Below are positions 42,451-51,817 of a DNA stretch of 64,000 nucleotides, in pieces. Below the pieces are notes generated by a model, which worked only from the letters and a program-made list of their open reading frames with translations, made no database searches and was not told the DNA's origin. The stretch spans positions 1 through 64,000 of the forward strand of contig BORH01000017.1 of assembly GCA_018333075.1 (NCBI GenBank), read 5' to 3'. Numbering within the stretch: position 1 is the stretch's first letter; every line of letters begins with the position of its first letter. This stretch comes from Heyndrickxia sporothermodurans (lineage in GTDB: Bacteria; Bacillota; Bacilli; Bacillales; Bacillaceae_C). The translations under genes were made by a program, and so were the position numbers.

Positions 42451-43665
42451 TTATTGCTCAAGCGCTAATTTTTTATAGCATTTTACCTCTTGTTTTTTCA
42501 AACCAATCAAATAAGAAAAAATACTCATTGTAACAACCAGAGCCATCAAACCAAAAAGCCACTGACCATTCAATTGTTTAAATATCCATCCTCCTGCAAT
42601 TGGACCGATAAAGTTCCCCAATGATCGAAATTGAGCTGCTCCAAAATAGGTCCCTCTCATCATATCAGGTGCAATACTATCGATAAAAACGCTTGTAGAT
42701 GGGAATAAAAAGATTTCACCAATTGTAAATAACAGCATGGAAAGGATAAATCCCGCCCAGCCCTGTGAAAAACTAAAACCAATAAATCCAATAACAGAAA
42801 TACTGCTGCCAAGCATCATAACATGAAGTACTTTCCATTTTTCAACTAGACGACTCAACGGAATTTGCAAAATCACTACTGTGACTGCGTTTATTGATAA
42901 GAGAACTGAATAAAGGACAACCCCATTTGTTAATATCTTTTCTAAATGCTGTGGTAAGGTCGATTCCACTTGAGAATATCCAATATTGACCAATATTCCT
43001 CCAAGAATGAAATATAATAATGCTTTATCATTAAATACCACACGAAATGCACCTTTAAAGCTCGTTTGCTTTTTACTGCTTTCTCCTTTATTTATTTGGT
43101 ACTTATTTAAAAGAAGGAATAATACTAATCCGTAAACTAAATAAAATCCTCCAGTTATCTCAAATGTAATGGTTGAAGACGATGCACCAAAAACCGCCCC
43201 TAATAATGGCCCCATAGCCGCACCAATATTTATTGCTGTATATCGCATGGAAAATACTCGAAGTCGTCTCTCCTTAACCGTAACATCAGACATTAATGCC
43301 TGACTAGTAGGCTCAAAGAAGGAGCGACAAATACCGTTTAGTGCATTTAAAAGTAGGAAAGCAATTGGCTTTGTCGCAAACGCAAATCCGATAAAAACGA
43401 ATGCCCATGTAAAAATAGAACCTAACATCACTACTTTTCTTCCAAAACGATCGGATAAATTTCCTCCAATAAATCCGCCAATTGTACCTGTTAATGGACC
43501 AACTCCAATAATAAGTCCGATAATAATTGGATGAATTCCTTCCGTTTTAGATAAATATAAAGCCAAAAATGGCAAAGCCATAAAACTGGCGCCTCTTGCA
43601 AACACAGTCCCTGCAAGTAACGTCCAGACGATCGGGTGATATGCTTTTAGGTTTAATTTCTTCAC
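42451..43665 (-). CDS. MFS transporter
   Basis: A 404-residue, 12-helix major facilitator. Helix 1 reads VWTLLAGTVFARGASFMALPFLALYLS, and the loop-2 motif is GGNLSDRFGRKVVMLGSIF, typical of drug:H+ antiporters of the DHA1 type. The start is set at a GTG at 43665 (VKKLNLKAYH), six bases after AAGGA; ATG codons at 43671 and 43683 have weaker sites. It is a single-gene unit upstream of the nitroreductase gene on the same strand but separated by the Fur box. Substrate unknown. Confidence 0.85.
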   Translation of the reverse strand: MKKLNLKAYHPIVWTLLAGTVFARGASFMALPFLALYLSKTEGIHPIIIGLIIGVGPLTGTIGGFIGGNLSDRFGRKVVMLGSIFTWAFVFIGFAFATKPIAFLLLNALNGICRSFFEPTSQALMSDVTVKERRLRVFSMRYTAINIGAAMGPLLGAVFGASSSTITFEITGGFYLVYGLVLFLLLNKYQINKGESSKKQTSFKGAFRVVFNDKALLYFILGGILVNIGYSQVESTLPQHLEKILTNGVVLYSVLLSINAVTVVILQIPLSRLVEKWKVLHVMMLGSSISVIGFIGFSFSQGWAGFILSMLLFTIGEIFLFPSTSVFIDSIAPDMMRGTYFGAAQFRSLGNFIGPIAGGWIFKQLNGQWLFGLMALVVTMSIFSYLIGLKKQEVKCYKKLALEQ

Positions 43666-43785
43666 TTTCATTCCTTCTCTCATCTATGCTAGTTATGATT
43701 ATATAGAAAGAAAATTAAATGAAAATTAGAAAATTTGAAAGTATAGTAATAAGTGGAAATTATACATCATTCTAAAAAAATAAAA

Positions 43786-43808
43786 ACCACAGGCGCTTAA
43801 CCTGTGGT
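43786..43808 (-). terminator. Terminator of tatA
   Basis: ACCACAGG pairs perfectly with CCTGTGGT. On the minus strand TTTTATTTTTTTAG follows. Confidence 0.9.
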
Positions 43809-43829
43809 GAAAACCGAAACTAGAGAGAA

Positions 43830-43997
43830 CTATTTTTTGTCCTTTGTGTCGTCCTCCATAATTCCTCTCATACCTCTTTTAAATTCTCTTAATGTCTCAC
43901 CTGCAGCCTTACCTAGCTGTGGTAGTTTAGATGGGCCGAAAACTAACAGAGCAACGATAATAATTAACATAATTTCTCCGAAACCTAAGTTACCCAT
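43830..43997 (-). CDS. tatA: Sec-independent protein translocase TatA/TatE
   Basis: A 55-residue Tat component. The single membrane helix is GFGEIMLIIIVALLVFGPSKLPQLGKAAGETLREFKRG, with the invariant FGPxKLP hinge and the amphipathic helix after it. TatA oligomers form the pathway for folded proteins. The ATG at 43997 follows TAGGAG; a longer frame from 44114 encodes an untypical extension and is rejected. No tatC is adjacent, so this is an orphan tatA like the B. subtilis tatAc/tatAy paralogues. Its own terminator follows. Confidence 0.93.
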   Translation of the reverse strand: MGNLGFGEIMLIIIVALLVFGPSKLPQLGKAAGETLREFKRGMRGIMEDDTKDKK

Positions 43998-44233
43998 TAT
44001 TTCATCTCCTAAAGTGGAATCAATATAAAAATCCATTAAAAAATAACAAGACTCATTTATATTGCCTATTTTAATCCTAAATGGGGTCATTTTCAAGTTA
44101 GGAAACAGCTTCATTATGAATATATATTGAACTGAACAATTCGAATAACACAGAAAACTAAAGGATTATGAAGAAGATATTCAAATTAAAAACTCTACAA
44201 AAAAATGATAAAAAATTCTTCTTTACAAGTGTT

Positions 44234-44261
44234 TTTGATGGGAGTAATATTTCAATATAAA
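44234..44261 (+). promoter_or_regulatory. Candidate promoter of the kimA leader
   Basis: TTTGAT (44234-44239), a 16-base spacer and TATAAA (44256-44261) lie just before the c-di-AMP riboswitch. The gap 43998-44610 holds only this promoter, the riboswitch and its terminator. Confidence 0.45.
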
Positions 44262-44275
44262 TTATTTCATATCTT

Positions 44276-44420
44276 TTTTCGCTTAATTCGTAAGAAGCGG
44301 GGGAACCACTTTTGTGGCCATTTTTGCCACTTGGGGTGAATCCTTTTTCAAGGTAGGGTTACTCTCATAACCCGAATCCGACAGCTAACCTCGTAAGCGT
44401 TGTGAGAGAGGAGTAGACTT
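44276..44420 (+). promoter_or_regulatory. c-di-AMP (ydaO/yuaA) riboswitch of kimA
   Basis: The aptamer shows the ydaO hallmarks in order: GCGGGGGAACCAC, CTTGGGGTGAATCC, GGTAGGGTTACTC, CCCGAATCCGACAGCTAACCTCGTAAGCGT and GAGAGGAG. It precedes a kimA homologue, its best known target. When c-di-AMP is high the terminator at 44437-44469 forms and potassium-importer expression stops. Confidence 0.95.
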
Positions 44421-44436
44421 GTGCTCGAATACATCG

Positions 44437-44469
44437 ACCACAGAGGACTGCATTCCTCTGTGGTTTTTT
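44437..44469 (+). terminator. Terminator of the ydaO riboswitch
   Basis: ACCACAGAGGA pairs perfectly with TCCTCTGTGGT and is followed by TTTTTG. This is the expression platform of the c-di-AMP switch. Confidence 0.92.
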
Positions 44470-44610
44470 GTTGTGCAAATTTTTATATTCGATTCTGGGG
44501 GAATCCAAATATGTAGATAAGGCTTATTAAAATATTATTTTTAACAGTGTAATCCATTATTAAAAAGGAAAACTAAATGAAACTAGATTTATAAGGAGAA
44601 TCTACCTGAA

Positions 44611-46431
44611 ATGTACAGTTCTATTAAACGTTTTTTAATCGGAAGACCTTTAAAATCACACGAGCTTGGTGAACAGAAACTAACTCGGTTAAAGGCGTTG
44701 GCGATCTTATCATCGGATGCTTTATCATCAGTGGCCTATGGGACTGAACAAATATTAATCGTTTTAGCCACCGTTAGCACAGTAGCGTTTTGGTATAACA
44801 TTCCAATTGCTATCGGGGTTCTATTTCTTTTAGCAGCCCTTATCTTATCATATCGACAAATCATCTTTTCCTATCCACAGGGTGGAGGTGCCTATATTGT
44901 TTCAAAAGAAAACCTTGGAGAAAATCCAGGTTTAATTGCTGGAGGATCTTTACTAGTAGATTATATCTTAACTGTCGCGGTTAGTATTTCAGCTGGAACC
45001 GACGCAATTACTTCAGCCTTTCCAGTTTTACATGACTATACTGTTCCTATTGCCATTATTTTGGTTATTCTTATTACGATATTAAATTTACGCGGTTTAA
45101 CGGAATCAGCATCCGTTCTTGCTTATCCTGTATATTTATTTGTCTTCGCACTAGTCATGATGATTATCGTTGGTTTATTTAAAATTGCTACTAGTCAAGT
45201 ATCGCCAAATTTACACCCTGCTTTAGGTACACCCGTGGCAGGAATTTCATTATTCCTATTATTGAGGGCTTTTTCATCCGGATGTTCGGCACTAACAGGA
45301 GTCGAGGCTATTTCAAATGCAGTACCCAATTTTAAGAATCCATCCGCAAAAAATGCTGCTGCAACTCTTGCGATGATGGGGACGATTCTTGCCATCCTTT
45401 TTACCGGGATTACCCTTCTAGCCTATTGGTTTGGAATAGCTCCTAAAGGAAACGAAACGGTTGTTTCTCAAATTGCTGCTCAAACATTTGGAAGAAATAT
45501 CTTCTACTACTTTATTCAGGGAACAACAGCTTTAATATTAGTACTTGCTGCAAATACAGGCTTTTCCGCCTTTCCAATGCTGGCCTATAGCCTCGCAAAG
45601 GATAAATATATGCCTCGAATGTTTTCGATTCGAGGAGATCGATTAGGCTATTCAAATGGAATCATCTTCTTAAGTATTGCTTCCATTATTCTAATCATCG
45701 CCTTTAAAGGGAAAACAGAGCATTTGATTCCTTTGTATGCTGTTGGTGTATTTGTTCCTTTTACACTCTCTCAAACAGGAATGATTGTAAAATGGATAAA
45801 ACAAAAGCCTGAAGGCTGGATTGTAAAGTTAATGACTAATCTAATTGGTGCATTAATTTCTTTTCTAGTTTTTTCGATTTTAATTGTGACAAAGCTTCAT
45901 CATGTATGGGCTATTTTCATCTTTTTACCAATAGTTGTATTTATTTTTCATAAAATCAAAAGGCATTATGTAGCAGTTGGTGAACAATTACGTGTTACTA
46001 AACATATAACTGAAGAAATTAAAGGAAATGTGTTTATTGTTCCTGTTGCTGGAACAACTACAGTAGTTGAAAGATCGATTAACTATGCAAAATCTCTAAC
46101 GGATCAGGTAATTGCAGTATATATTGCTTTTGATAAAGAAGATGAGAAGCGGATGGAGCAAAAGTGGAAGGAATTAAATAATGGTGTTAGACTAGTAACC
46201 CTGTATTCTTCCTACCGAAGTATTATCTATCCTTTATGTAAATTTTTAGAAACGGTACAGTCTAAAGCATTAGAGAATCATTATATGGTGACTGTCCTTG
46301 TGCCACAATTTATTCCGAAAAAAAGATGGCACAATATACTACACAACCAATCAGCTTTATTAATAAGGGCTAAGCTCTTGTGGCAAAAAGACATTGTAGT
46401 CTCTACTCTTCCATATAAGTTTAAAAAGTAG
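44611..46431 (+). CDS. kimA: High-affinity potassium importer KimA
   Basis: A 606-residue KUP/APC-type potassium transporter, nearly the length of B. subtilis KimA (YdaO). It opens MYSSIKRFLIGRPLKSHELGEQKLTRLKALAILSSDALSSVAYG. Twelve helices precede a cytosolic C-terminal domain of about 150 residues (VFIVPVAGTTTVVERSINYAKSL). The preceding ydaO riboswitch and the known direct inhibition of KimA by c-di-AMP mean synthesis and activity are both shut off by the nucleotide when potassium is plentiful. AAGGAG precedes the ATG. Confidence 0.95.
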   Translation: MYSSIKRFLIGRPLKSHELGEQKLTRLKALAILSSDALSSVAYGTEQILIVLATVSTVAFWYNIPIAIGVLFLLAALILSYRQIIFSYPQGGGAYIVSKENLGENPGLIAGGSLLVDYILTVAVSISAGTDAITSAFPVLHDYTVPIAIILVILITILNLRGLTESASVLAYPVYLFVFALVMMIIVGLFKIATSQVSPNLHPALGTPVAGISLFLLLRAFSSGCSALTGVEAISNAVPNFKNPSAKNAAATLAMMGTILAILFTGITLLAYWFGIAPKGNETVVSQIAAQTFGRNIFYYFIQGTTALILVLAANTGFSAFPMLAYSLAKDKYMPRMFSIRGDRLGYSNGIIFLSIASIILIIAFKGKTEHLIPLYAVGVFVPFTLSQTGMIVKWIKQKPEGWIVKLMTNLIGALISFLVFSILIVTKLHHVWAIFIFLPIVVFIFHKIKRHYVAVGEQLRVTKHITEEIKGNVFIVPVAGTTTVVERSINYAKSLTDQVIAVYIAFDKEDEKRMEQKWKELNNGVRLVTLYSSYRSIIYPLCKFLETVQSKALENHYMVTVLVPQFIPKKRWHNILHNQSALLIRAKLLWQKDIVVSTLPYKFKK

Positions 46432-46458
46432 CGTGTGGTTGGTAAATATTTTTTTCTG

Positions 46459-46486
46459 TTGCAAAATCAAAATATTATTCTATAAT
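46459..46486 (+). promoter_or_regulatory. Promoter of the lysP leader
   Basis: TTGCAA (46459-46464), a 16-base spacer and TATAAT (46481-46486) lie in the gap between kimA and the lysine riboswitch. Transcription would start just before the aptamer. Confidence 0.75.
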
Positions 46487-46506
46487 AGTAACTAATGAAA
46501 CTAAAT

Positions 46507-46735
46507 ATAAAATCCTCATCAAACCGGTGGGGTAGAGGTCGCGGCTATTATTAGTATGACGGACGAGAGACAGTAGAACTTGTTAACTCCGCCTGAAAGG
46601 AATAGCTGCCGAAGCTTATCCATCTCTCTGGATGTATGGGCTGGGGCTGTATCCAAATAGGAGCAGAACTGTCACGTTTATCGTTTCCACTTAAACGTGT
46701 TGAGCTATCTTCGGAAGGTATGATGCGGGGTATTA
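46507..46735 (+). promoter_or_regulatory. Lysine riboswitch (L box) of lysP
   Basis: The conserved lysine aptamer elements are present: GGGGTAGAGGTCGCGG, then AGTA and GACGG, GAAAGGAATAGCTGCCGAAG, GGGCTGGGGCTG, and AGGAGCAGAACTGTCAC. It stands directly before a lysine permease gene. Lysine binding would favour the terminator at 46738-46768. Boundaries are approximate. Confidence 0.95.
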
Positions 46736-46737
46736 AC

Positions 46738-46768
46738 AATGCCGCCTAAATCTGGGTCGGCATTTTTT
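46738..46768 (+). terminator. Terminator of the lysine riboswitch
   Basis: AATGCCGCC pairs with GGTCGGCATT (one bulged base) and is followed by TTTTTG. It is the expression platform of the L box. Confidence 0.88.
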
Positions 46769-46818
46769 GTTTCTTCCCCACTCCTTCCAACAATCTTTAA
46801 AGGGAGTGTAATATCCAC

Positions 46819-48276
46819 ATGCAATCACATCAAGAAACACAGGGATCTCAACAATTACAACGCAAATTAAAATCCCGACATTTATCAATGATTTCACTTG
46901 GCGGTACCATTGGAACGGGCTTATTCTTAGCCAGCGGCGGTGCCATCCACACAGCTGGTCCTGGTGGAGTAATCGTTTCATATATACTAATCGGAATTAT
47001 GGTCTACTTTTTAATGACTAGCCTTGCGGAAATGGCTGCCTATATGCCTGTATCAGGAACCTTCAGTACCTATGCAGCCAAATTTGTAGACCCGTCACTT
47101 GGATTTGCACTTGGCTGGAACTACTGGTACAACTGGGCGATTACCATTGCTGCAGAGCTATCTGCTGTGACGATTATTATGAAATTCTGGTTCCCTCATA
47201 CCCCGTCTTTAATATGGAGCAGCATTTGCTTAGTGATTATGTTTCTATTAAATTATTTATCTGTTAAAGGATTTGGAGAAGCAGAATTTTGGTTTTCACT
47301 TATCAAAGTCGTTACAGTAATTGTTTTCATCATTACAGGCTTTTTAATGATCTTTGGAATAATGGGTGGTGAGCCTGTTGGATTTAAAAACTTTACCATT
47401 GGTGATGCACCATTCCACGGCGGCTTTATGTCTATGCTCGGTATCTTTATGGCAGCTGGATTCTCCTTCCAAGGAACAGAACTTTTAGGTGTAGCCGCCG
47501 GTGAAAGTGATAATCCAGAAAAAAACATTCCAAAAGCTGTGCGCCAAGTATTCTGGCGGATCCTGTTATTTTATATTTTAGCAATTTTAGTAATCGGACT
47601 TCTAATTCCTTATACAGATAAAAACTTAGCGACAGAAGACGTTGCCATGAGTCCATTTACTATTATTTTTGATAAGGCTGGTATTGCTTTTGCAGCCTCT
47701 GTAATGAATGCCATTATTTTGACAGCTGTACTTTCTGCAGGTAACTCTGGAATGTACGCGTCAACTCGTATGCTTTGGGATCTTGCCCGCGATGGCAAAG
47801 CTCCTAAATTTTTAGCAAAATTAAATAAAAATGGCGTTCCGGTAAATGCTTTAATTGTAACAGCTTTGGTTGGAACAGTTGCTTTCTTAGCATCTTTCTT
47901 TGGTGATGGAGTTGTTTATGTTTGGCTATTAAACGCTTCTGGTATGTCAGGCTTTATCGCATGGCTTGGTATCGCGATTAGCCATTATCGATTCCGAAAA
48001 GCCTATGTTGCACAGGGAAAAGACTTAAATGAATTACCATACCGTTCAAAACTGTTTCCTTTTGGACCCATTTTCGCATTTGTACTCTGTGCCTTTGTTA
48101 TCTTAGGTCAAAACTACTCTGCCTTTTTGGGAGACCATATTGATTGGACAAGCGTTCTCGTTTCATATATTGGATTGCCATTATTTATTATCGTTTGGCT
48201 AAGCTATAAATTTATTAAGAAAACAAAAATTGTTCCACTAGAACAATGTGACTTTAACACAGAGAAGAATTATTAG
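46819..48276 (+). CDS. lysP: Lysine-specific permease
   Basis: A 485-residue amino-acid permease of the APC superfamily. The opening LKSRHLSMISLGGTIGTGLFLASGGAIHTAGPGGVI is typical of LysP, with further blocks SLAEMAAYMPVSGTFSTYAAKFVDPSLGFALGWNYWYNWAITIAAEL and AAGFSFQGTELLGVAAGES. The lysine riboswitch immediately upstream confirms the substrate. It couples lysine import to the proton gradient in the cytoplasmic membrane. GGGAG lies at 46801-46805, about a dozen bases before the ATG. Confidence 0.95.
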   Translation: MQSHQETQGSQQLQRKLKSRHLSMISLGGTIGTGLFLASGGAIHTAGPGGVIVSYILIGIMVYFLMTSLAEMAAYMPVSGTFSTYAAKFVDPSLGFALGWNYWYNWAITIAAELSAVTIIMKFWFPHTPSLIWSSICLVIMFLLNYLSVKGFGEAEFWFSLIKVVTVIVFIITGFLMIFGIMGGEPVGFKNFTIGDAPFHGGFMSMLGIFMAAGFSFQGTELLGVAAGESDNPEKNIPKAVRQVFWRILLFYILAILVIGLLIPYTDKNLATEDVAMSPFTIIFDKAGIAFAASVMNAIILTAVLSAGNSGMYASTRMLWDLARDGKAPKFLAKLNKNGVPVNALIVTALVGTVAFLASFFGDGVVYVWLLNASGMSGFIAWLGIAISHYRFRKAYVAQGKDLNELPYRSKLFPFGPIFAFVLCAFVILGQNYSAFLGDHIDWTSVLVSYIGLPLFIIVWLSYKFIKKTKIVPLEQCDFNTEKNY

Positions 48277-48286
48277 ATCTATGTAA

Positions 48287-48319
48287 AAAGGAGGTTCCCT
48301 TTGAGGGAGCCTCCTTTCT
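48287..48319. terminator. Bidirectional terminator between lysP and glyQS
   Basis: AAAGGAGGTTCCCT pairs with AGGGAGCCTCCTTT (small internal mismatch). It follows the lysP stop and precedes the end of the convergent glyQS gene. Confidence 0.9.
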
Positions 48320-48321
48320 TC

Positions 48322-49704
48322 TTAAAACTGAACTTTTTCTTCTAAAAAGCTTTTTAATTCCGCAATTGGAAGTCGAGTTTGTTCCATTGTATCACGGTCA
48401 CGAACAGTTACCATGTGATCTTCTTTGGAATCAAAATCATAGGTAATACAGAACGGTGTTCCAATTTCATCTTGACGACGATAACGTTTACCGATTGATC
48501 CTGTTTCATCAAAATCAACCATATAGTGCTTAGCTAAATCAGCAAATATTTCGCGAGCCTCATCAGAAAGCTTTTTCGATAATGGCAAAATTGCCGCCTT
48601 AAATGGTGCAAGAGCAGGATGTAAATGCATCACTGTTCTTGATGTTCCGTCCTCTAATGCTTCTTCTTCATAGGAATTGATAAGAAATGCAAGAGTTACA
48701 CGATCAGCACCAAGTGATGGCTCAATACAATATGGAATATAGCGTTCATTTGTTTCTTGGTCTAAATATGTGAAATCTTCGCCTGAAAATTCCATATGCT
48801 GCTTTAAGTCATAATCTGTTCTTGAAGCAATACCCCAAAGCTCGCCCCAGCCAAATGGGAATTTATATTCAAAATCAGTCGTAGCATTACTATAATGTGA
48901 AAGCTCATCCTCTGAATGATCACGAAGACGAAGATTATCTTCCTTCATTCCAAGTGATAATAACCACGTCTTAGCATATTCCTTCCAGTAATCGAACCAT
49001 TGAAGCTCATCACCAGGTTTACAGAAGAATTCTAACTCCATTTGTTCAAATTCACGTGTACGGAATGTGAAGTTACCTGGAGTAATTTCGTTTCGGAAGC
49101 TTTTACCGATTTGAGCAATACCGAATGGAAGTTTTTTACGCATTGTTCTTTGGACATTTTTGAAATTCACAAATATCCCCTGTGCTGTTTCTGGGCGTAG
49201 AAAGATTTCATTAGTGCTCGTTTCTGTCACACCTTGGAAGGTCTTAAACATTAAGTTAAATTGACGAATTCCAGTAAAATCCTTGCTGCCGCACTCTGGA
49301 CATGCAATATCATAGTCTTTCATTAGCTCTTCCATTTTTTCAAATGGAAGTCCATCAACGATAATTTCTTCGCCTTTTTCTTCTGCTGCGTTTTCAATTA
49401 ATTTATCAGCACGATGTCTTGCTTTACATTTTTTACAATCAATCATCGGGTCGTTGAAGTTTCCGATATGTCCAGATGCTTCCCATGTTCTTGGGTTCAT
49501 CAATATCGCCGAATCAAGTCCTACATTATAAGGAGATTCTTGAATAAACTTTTTAGTCCATGCTTTTTTAATATTATTTTTTAATTCTGTTCCTAATGGA
49601 CCATAATCCCATGTGTTTGCAAGACCTCCATAGATTTCTGATCCAGGGAAAACAAATCCACGATGCTTGGCATGTGAAACAATTTGCTCCATATTAACTG
49701 ACAT
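48322..49704 (-). CDS. glyQS: Glycyl-tRNA synthetase, single-chain dimeric type
   Basis: A 460-residue class II synthetase charging tRNA-Gly. Visible are the N-terminal motif [28 protein letters not shown], zinc-binding cysteines (CKKC and CPECGS), motif 2 around [26 protein letters not shown] and the motif-3 region [14 protein letters not shown]. Many Bacilli, including B. subtilis, have the two-chain glyQ/glyS form instead; this alpha2 form is found in others such as Bacillus cereus relatives. The ATG at 49704 follows AAGGAG. A glycine T-box lies upstream. Confidence 0.95.
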   Translation of the reverse strand: MSVNMEQIVSHAKHRGFVFPGSEIYGGLANTWDYGPLGTELKNNIKKAWTKKFIQESPYNVGLDSAILMNPRTWEASGHIGNFNDPMIDCKKCKARHRADKLIENAAEEKGEEIIVDGLPFEKMEELMKDYDIACPECGSKDFTGIRQFNLMFKTFQGVTETSTNEIFLRPETAQGIFVNFKNVQRTMRKKLPFGIAQIGKSFRNEITPGNFTFRTREFEQMELEFFCKPGDELQWFDYWKEYAKTWLLSLGMKEDNLRLRDHSEDELSHYSNATTDFEYKFPFGWGELWGIASRTDYDLKQHMEFSGEDFTYLDQETNERYIPYCIEPSLGADRVTLAFLINSYEEEALEDGTSRTVMHLHPALAPFKAAILPLSKKLSDEAREIFADLAKHYMVDFDETGSIGKRYRRQDEIGTPFCITYDFDSKEDHMVTVRDRDTMEQTRLPIAELKSFLEEKVQF

Positions 49705-49737
49705 AATCAATCTCTCCTTTTTAAAGAAAATCAAAAA

Positions 49738-49957
49738 GCTCTCGCTCCCCAGGCTATAAATGCCTGGGGACGAGAGCTATACTCACGCGGTTCCACCCCA
49801 GTTGATGTACAAATCGTACATCCACTTTCAAACTGCGACTCCAGATTGCCGTTTCACTAAAAGCTCTTATCAGGCTTACACCGTCCCTGACTCGCTACGC
49901 AAAGAGTATTTTTAAGCTACTATCTATCCTTCAATGTCGCTACTATTTTTTAAGATT
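49738..49957 (-). promoter_or_regulatory. T-box leader of glyQS (glycine specifier)
   Basis: On the minus strand the T-box sequence TGGGGTGGAACCGCG lies at 49788-49802, followed by a strong terminator (stem AGCTCTCGTCCCCAGGC with its complement and a CTTTTTG run). A GGC specifier is at 49848-49850 in AACGGCAATCTGG. It places glyQS under control of uncharged tRNA-Gly. This fills most of the 455-base gap before yceI. Confidence 0.93.
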
Positions 49958-49986
49958 ATATTACATAATGCATGGATAGAAGTCAA
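49958..49986 (-). promoter_or_regulatory. Promoter of the glyQS T-box transcript
   Basis: On the minus strand TTGACT (49986-49981), 17-base spacer, TAATAT (49963-49958). It is placed immediately upstream of the T-box leader. Confidence 0.7.
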
Positions 49987-50054
49987 TGGACGGAATATAA
50001 CTTCTAACTCTACTATCAAAAAGTAATTTAATATTATTTTTATAGAAAAAGTAT

Positions 50055-50083
50055 TTGACAAATGTTGAATGCAAAAATATAAT
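50055..50083 (+). promoter_or_regulatory. Consensus sigma-A promoter of yceI
   Basis: A fully consensus promoter: TTGACA (50055-50060), 17-base spacer, TATAAT (50078-50083). Strong basal expression is expected. About 30 bases downstream, TACT-N7-CGTA at 50111-50125 resembles the YodB-type operator with one mismatch. Confidence 0.85.
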
Positions 50084-50159
50084 TACATTATCAACTATAA
50101 TTTTTATACCTACTTACAATACGTAATCAAAATATTTTATTTTTTTGGAGGTAATACAA

Positions 50160-50696
50160 ATGACTATTTCAAAATGGACAGTAGATGCATTACACAGTGG
50201 AATTGATTTTTCAGTAAAACATATGATGGTTTCAAAGGTAAAAGGAGCTTTCCAAAAATTTAATGCGGTTATTGAAGCAGAACCTACAGATTTAACAACT
50301 GCTACAATTGATTTTACAATTGACGTAGCAAGCATTGATACTCGTAATAACGATCGTGACAACCATTTACGTTCTGCAGATTTCTTCGATGTAGAACAAT
50401 TTCCAACAATGACTTTCAAATCAACTAAAATTGAAAAAACAGGTGAGGATGAATACTCAGTAACTGGGGATGTAACTCTTCACGGTGTTACTCGCCAAGA
50501 AACGTTCAATGCAACATTTGAGGGCTTAGCAAAAGATCCTATGAGCGGTGCAGAAAAAGTCGGCTTTAGCGCAAATGGAAAAATTAAACGCAGTGATTAT
50601 GGTTTAACATGGAATGCTGCCCTAGAAACTGGTGGCGTTCTAGTTGGTGATGATATCAAAGTTTCCATTGAAATTGAAGCAGCTAAAGAAGCATAA
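50160..50696 (+). CDS. yceI: YceI-family lipid-binding protein
   Basis: A 178-residue YceI protein. The lipocalin-like barrel pattern is clear: WTVDALHSGIDFSVKHMMVSKVKGAFQKFNAVIEAEP, RDNHLRSADFFDVEQFPTMTFKSTKI, VTGDVTLHGVTRQETFNATFEG, and SANGKIKRSDYGL. Family members bind polyisoprenoids such as those related to quinones. No signal peptide is present, so it is cytosolic, unlike the periplasmic E. coli form. Start ATG 50160, seven bases after GGAGG. A consensus promoter and terminator make it a strongly expressed single gene. Confidence 0.93.
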   Translation: MTISKWTVDALHSGIDFSVKHMMVSKVKGAFQKFNAVIEAEPTDLTTATIDFTIDVASIDTRNNDRDNHLRSADFFDVEQFPTMTFKSTKIEKTGEDEYSVTGDVTLHGVTRQETFNATFEGLAKDPMSGAEKVGFSANGKIKRSDYGLTWNAALETGGVLVGDDIKVSIEIEAAKEA

Positions 50697-50702
50697 TTCT
50701 TT

Positions 50703-50725
50703 AAGGTGCCTTTTGGCACCTTTTT
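50703..50725 (+). terminator. Terminator of yceI
   Basis: AAGGTGCC pairs perfectly with GGCACCTT and is followed by TTTC. Confidence 0.9.
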
Positions 50726-50877
50726 CTTTTGTCAACTATAGTTTCACAAAAACCACCTATTATTTTCAATATTCTTACAAATTGGAAACAAATCCGTGAC
50801 ATATAGGACATTTGCTTGACGTTCCTATTCAATTTATGTAAAACTATCCATAATTAATATGCTAAAGGTGTGCAAAT

Positions 50878-51579
50878 ATGTCTAAATCAAAAAAACAAAC
50901 TAAAGCTAATCAATCTGGCAGTTCATTTTTCTGGATTGTTCTAATCGTTGCTGTATGTTTATTGGCATTAATTATTGTTCTGAGCAAAATCTCAAGTCCT
51001 TCTGAAAAAGATACAAATGCTACATTTGACTATAGCAACCAACCATTTGAAGGGGACAAAGATGCCCCAGTTAAAATTGTTGAATTTGGAGATTATAAAT
51101 GTCCAATTTGTAAACAGTTTAATGAATCTGTTTATCCTGTCATTCAAAAGGAATTTGTTGATACTGGAAAAGTTCAATTTTATTTCATGAACTTCCCATT
51201 TATCAATACGGATTCAACTCGCTCAGCAGAGTTTGCGGAAACGGTATATAAAGAACTAGGGAATGATGTATATTGGAAATTCCATCATCTTCTCTATAAC
51301 AAGCTGCCTGACGATCAGAAGTATGAGAGAATGGACTACTTTACTACCGATTTCCTAAAGAAAACATTAGCTGAAGTGTCTAGCGATAAAGATGTCAAAA
51401 AGGTTGAAGCAGCATTTAATAATAAAGATTATAAAGAGGCATTAGATAAGGATAAATCCTATGTAAATAAGCTTGGGATAGATGCCACTCCTGCCCTATT
51501 TATTGATGGGAAGAAATTCGAAGGAAGTTCCTTCAACGAATTTATTGATGAAATAAAAAAAGCGGTTGATAAAAAATAA
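50878..51579 (+). CDS. bdbD: BdbD-like thiol-disulfide oxidoreductase
   Basis: A 233-residue membrane-anchored DsbA-like oxidase. One N-terminal helix (FFWIVLIVAVCLLALIIVL) anchors it, and the thioredoxin fold carries the active site Cys75-Pro-Ile-Cys78 in FGDYKCPICKQFNESVYPV. The cis-proline region is IDATPALFIDGKKFEG. It introduces disulfides into exported proteins. B. subtilis BdbD is coded with its membrane partner BdbC; no bdbC is adjacent here, so the partner must be elsewhere. A promoter-containing gap and terminator bracket the gene. Confidence 0.9.
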   Translation: MSKSKKQTKANQSGSSFFWIVLIVAVCLLALIIVLSKISSPSEKDTNATFDYSNQPFEGDKDAPVKIVEFGDYKCPICKQFNESVYPVIQKEFVDTGKVQFYFMNFPFINTDSTRSAEFAETVYKELGNDVYWKFHHLLYNKLPDDQKYERMDYFTTDFLKKTLAEVSSDKDVKKVEAAFNNKDYKEALDKDKSYVNKLGIDATPALFIDGKKFEGSSFNEFIDEIKKAVDKK

Positions 51580-51581
51580 CA

Positions 51582-51613
51582 AAAACAGGTTAGCAATTGC
51601 TAGCCTGTTTTTA
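51582..51613 (+). terminator. Terminator of bdbD
   Basis: AAAACAGGTTAGCAA pairs with TTGCTAGCCTGTTTT (one mismatch) and is followed by T residues. Confidence 0.88.
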
Positions 51614-51817
51614 TTATTCATAATTTCTGTAAAAAAGTAGCATACTAAATTGGTATTTATTTTCTTTTCATTTTCACTAGGGAAACATTTTTAGGAATTT
51701 GTAAAAGTCTTTGATACTTATTAAATCAATAGATTCAAACAACTATCTTTCTCTAGACCCACCAATACTACGTTTGTTATGATTACAAAAGACTTTCTTT
51801 GATTGGAGTGGTAATTA

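Noticed and set aside
43998-44114. Extended N-terminus for tatA
   Set aside because: TatA proteins start just before the membrane helix, and TAGGAG is positioned for the ATG at 43997.
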